Made by a program: the position numbers and the translations under genes. This document shows positions 5,201 through 5,988 of a stretch of 5,988 bases of DNA, in pieces (the first letter of the stretch is position 1; every line of letters begins with the position of its first letter). The notes beneath the pieces are model-generated. The model was given only the letters and a program-made list of their open reading frames with translations, searched no databases and was not told where the DNA came from. Source of the DNA: an uncultured Collinsella sp. (GTDB lineage: Bacteria; Actinomycetota; Coriobacteriia; Coriobacteriales; Coriobacteriaceae). Location of the stretch: assembly GCA_900752425.1 (NCBI GenBank), contig CAADVE010000217.1, positions 1-5,988 on the forward strand, given 5' to 3'.

Positions 5201-5988
5201 ATGGTCGAGTGGATTGTTGGGCGCGCACAGGGCGATCGTGCGCGTGTGGGCACGTTAGCGGGCATGGTGTGTATTGTCGCCAATGTTGCGCTTTGTGCTG
5301 CGAAGGGTGCAATTGGTGTGGTTTCGGGATCGGTTTCGATTGTTGCGGATGCCATGAACAACCTGTCCGATGCCAGCTCGAATATCGTGAGCGTGCTGGG
5401 CTTTAAGCTGGCGAGCAAGCCGGCCGACCCCGAGCATCCTTACGGCCACGGTCGCTACGAGTATCTCTCGGGTCTGGTCGTGGCGGCACTCGTGCTGCTG
5501 ATTGGCGTTGAGCTGGTGAAGTCCTCGGTCGAGCGCGTCATCCACCCCGAACCTGTCGAGTTCTCGCTTGCCCTGGTGGCAGTTCTAGTGCTTTCGATGG
5601 TCGTAAAGCTCTGGATGGCGGCCCTCAACCAAAAGCTCGGCGACCGTATCGAGTCCGAGACACTGCATGCGACGGCTCAGGATTCCAAGAACGATGTCCT
5701 TGCCACGGGTGCCGTGCTGGCGTGCGCAGTTGTTTCGCAGGTGACGGGCATCAATCTTGACGCTTGGGTCGGCCTTGCCGTTGGTGCCTATATTGGCTGG
5801 AGCGGTTTTGAACTCATCCAGGATACGGTGAGCCCGCTTTTGGGCCAGACGCCCGATCCTAAGCTGGTCAAGCACATTCGAGACAAGATCATGAGCTATC
5901 CCGGCGTTTTGGGCGTTCACGATTTGATGGTTCACGACTACGGCCCGGGCAGGAAGTTCGCAAGCGCTCACGCCGAGATGGCGGCCGA
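5201..5988 (+). CDS. Cation diffusion facilitator (CDF) divalent-metal efflux transporter, 3' end cut off
   Basis: About 262 residues are visible before the window ends in the C-terminal domain. The CDF family exports divalent metals from the cytoplasm in exchange for protons, as a dimer in the inner membrane. Six membrane segments are apparent, at roughly 17-37, 42-67, 90-109, 121-140, 166-182 and 187-207. Family signatures include SGSVSIVADAMNNLSDASSN (42-61) and DPEHPYGHGRYEY (76-88). Transport-site positions are Asn53 and Asp57 in helix 2 and Asp161 and Asp165 (DSKND) in helix 5. The C-terminal domain has GVHDLMVHDYGP and SAHAEM, with His240 and His257 at positions that bind metal at the dimer interface in FieF-like proteins. 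The absence of the His-x3-Asp of zinc exporters in helix 5 points towards Mn(II) or Fe(II) rather than Zn(II), as inference. The start ATG 5201 is forced by an in-frame TAG immediately before it. The gene is separated from the upstream unit by a terminator and probably transcribed alone. Confidence 0.92.
   Translation, partial: MVEWIVGRAQGDRARVGTLAGMVCIVANVALCAAKGAIGVVSGSVSIVADAMNNLSDASSNIVSVLGFKLASKPADPEHPYGHGRYEYLSGLVVAALVLLIGVELVKSSVERVIHPEPVEFSLALVAVLVLSMVVKLWMAALNQKLGDRIESETLHATAQDSKNDVLATGAVLACAVVSQVTGINLDAWVGLAVGAYIGWSGFELIQDTVSPLLGQTPDPKLVKHIRDKIMSYPGVLGVHDLMVHDYGPGRKFASAHAEMAA

Noticed and set aside
5158..5406. Open frame from a TTG at 5158 (82 codons)
   Set aside because: It overlaps the CDF transporter in another frame, and its Cys/Gly-rich product has no family resemblance; the frame starting at 5201 carries all the CDF motifs.

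Overview
The window is GC-rich, densely coding and almost entirely plus-strand. It holds the 3' end of a type II fatty-acid synthesis (FAS II) locus, followed by a lone sugar-transporter-like gene and the start of a cation efflux gene. Base composition, codon use and the combination of a Firmicute-like acc/fab gene order with high GC suggest a Coriobacteriia actinomycete such as Collinsella. That assignment is inference from memory; no marker gene here proves it.

Positions 1-3796 form one tight operon segment: accB (biotin carrier, 5' end missing), fabZ (3-hydroxyacyl-ACP dehydratase), accC (biotin carboxylase) and accDA (both carboxyltransferase halves in one polypeptide). Spacings are 9 bp (accB-fabZ), 10 bp (fabZ-accC) and a 14 bp overlap (accC-accDA). 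Together they encode a complete acetyl-CoA carboxylase that makes malonyl-CoA, plus the dehydratase of the elongation cycle. The order accB-fabZ-accC-accD-accA is that of the streptococcal/lactococcal fab locus, except that D and A are fused here.

Positions 3797-5051 hold a 412-residue membrane protein related to the EIIC domain of beta-glucoside-type PTS permeases. It has no EIIB or EIIA domain, and the family's Gly-Leu-His-Trp-Gly motif is replaced by Gly-Val-Ser-Asn-Val, although the C-terminal Glu motif is kept. Two diverged copies of a 29-bp palindrome flank this gene, at 3792-3820 and 5057-5085. The first overlaps the accDA stop codon and contains the gene's most upstream ATG.

Positions 5052-5200 are intergenic: palindrome copy B, a good intrinsic terminator (5090-5123) and a weak promoter candidate. 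From 5201 to the window end is a cation diffusion facilitator (CDF) transporter, cut off after about 262 residues, with an Asn-Asp/Asp-Asp transport site. The minus strand shows only shadow ORFs.

The most unusual items are the orphan EIIC-like protein with its altered motif and the palindrome pair around it. The rest is well-understood core metabolism.
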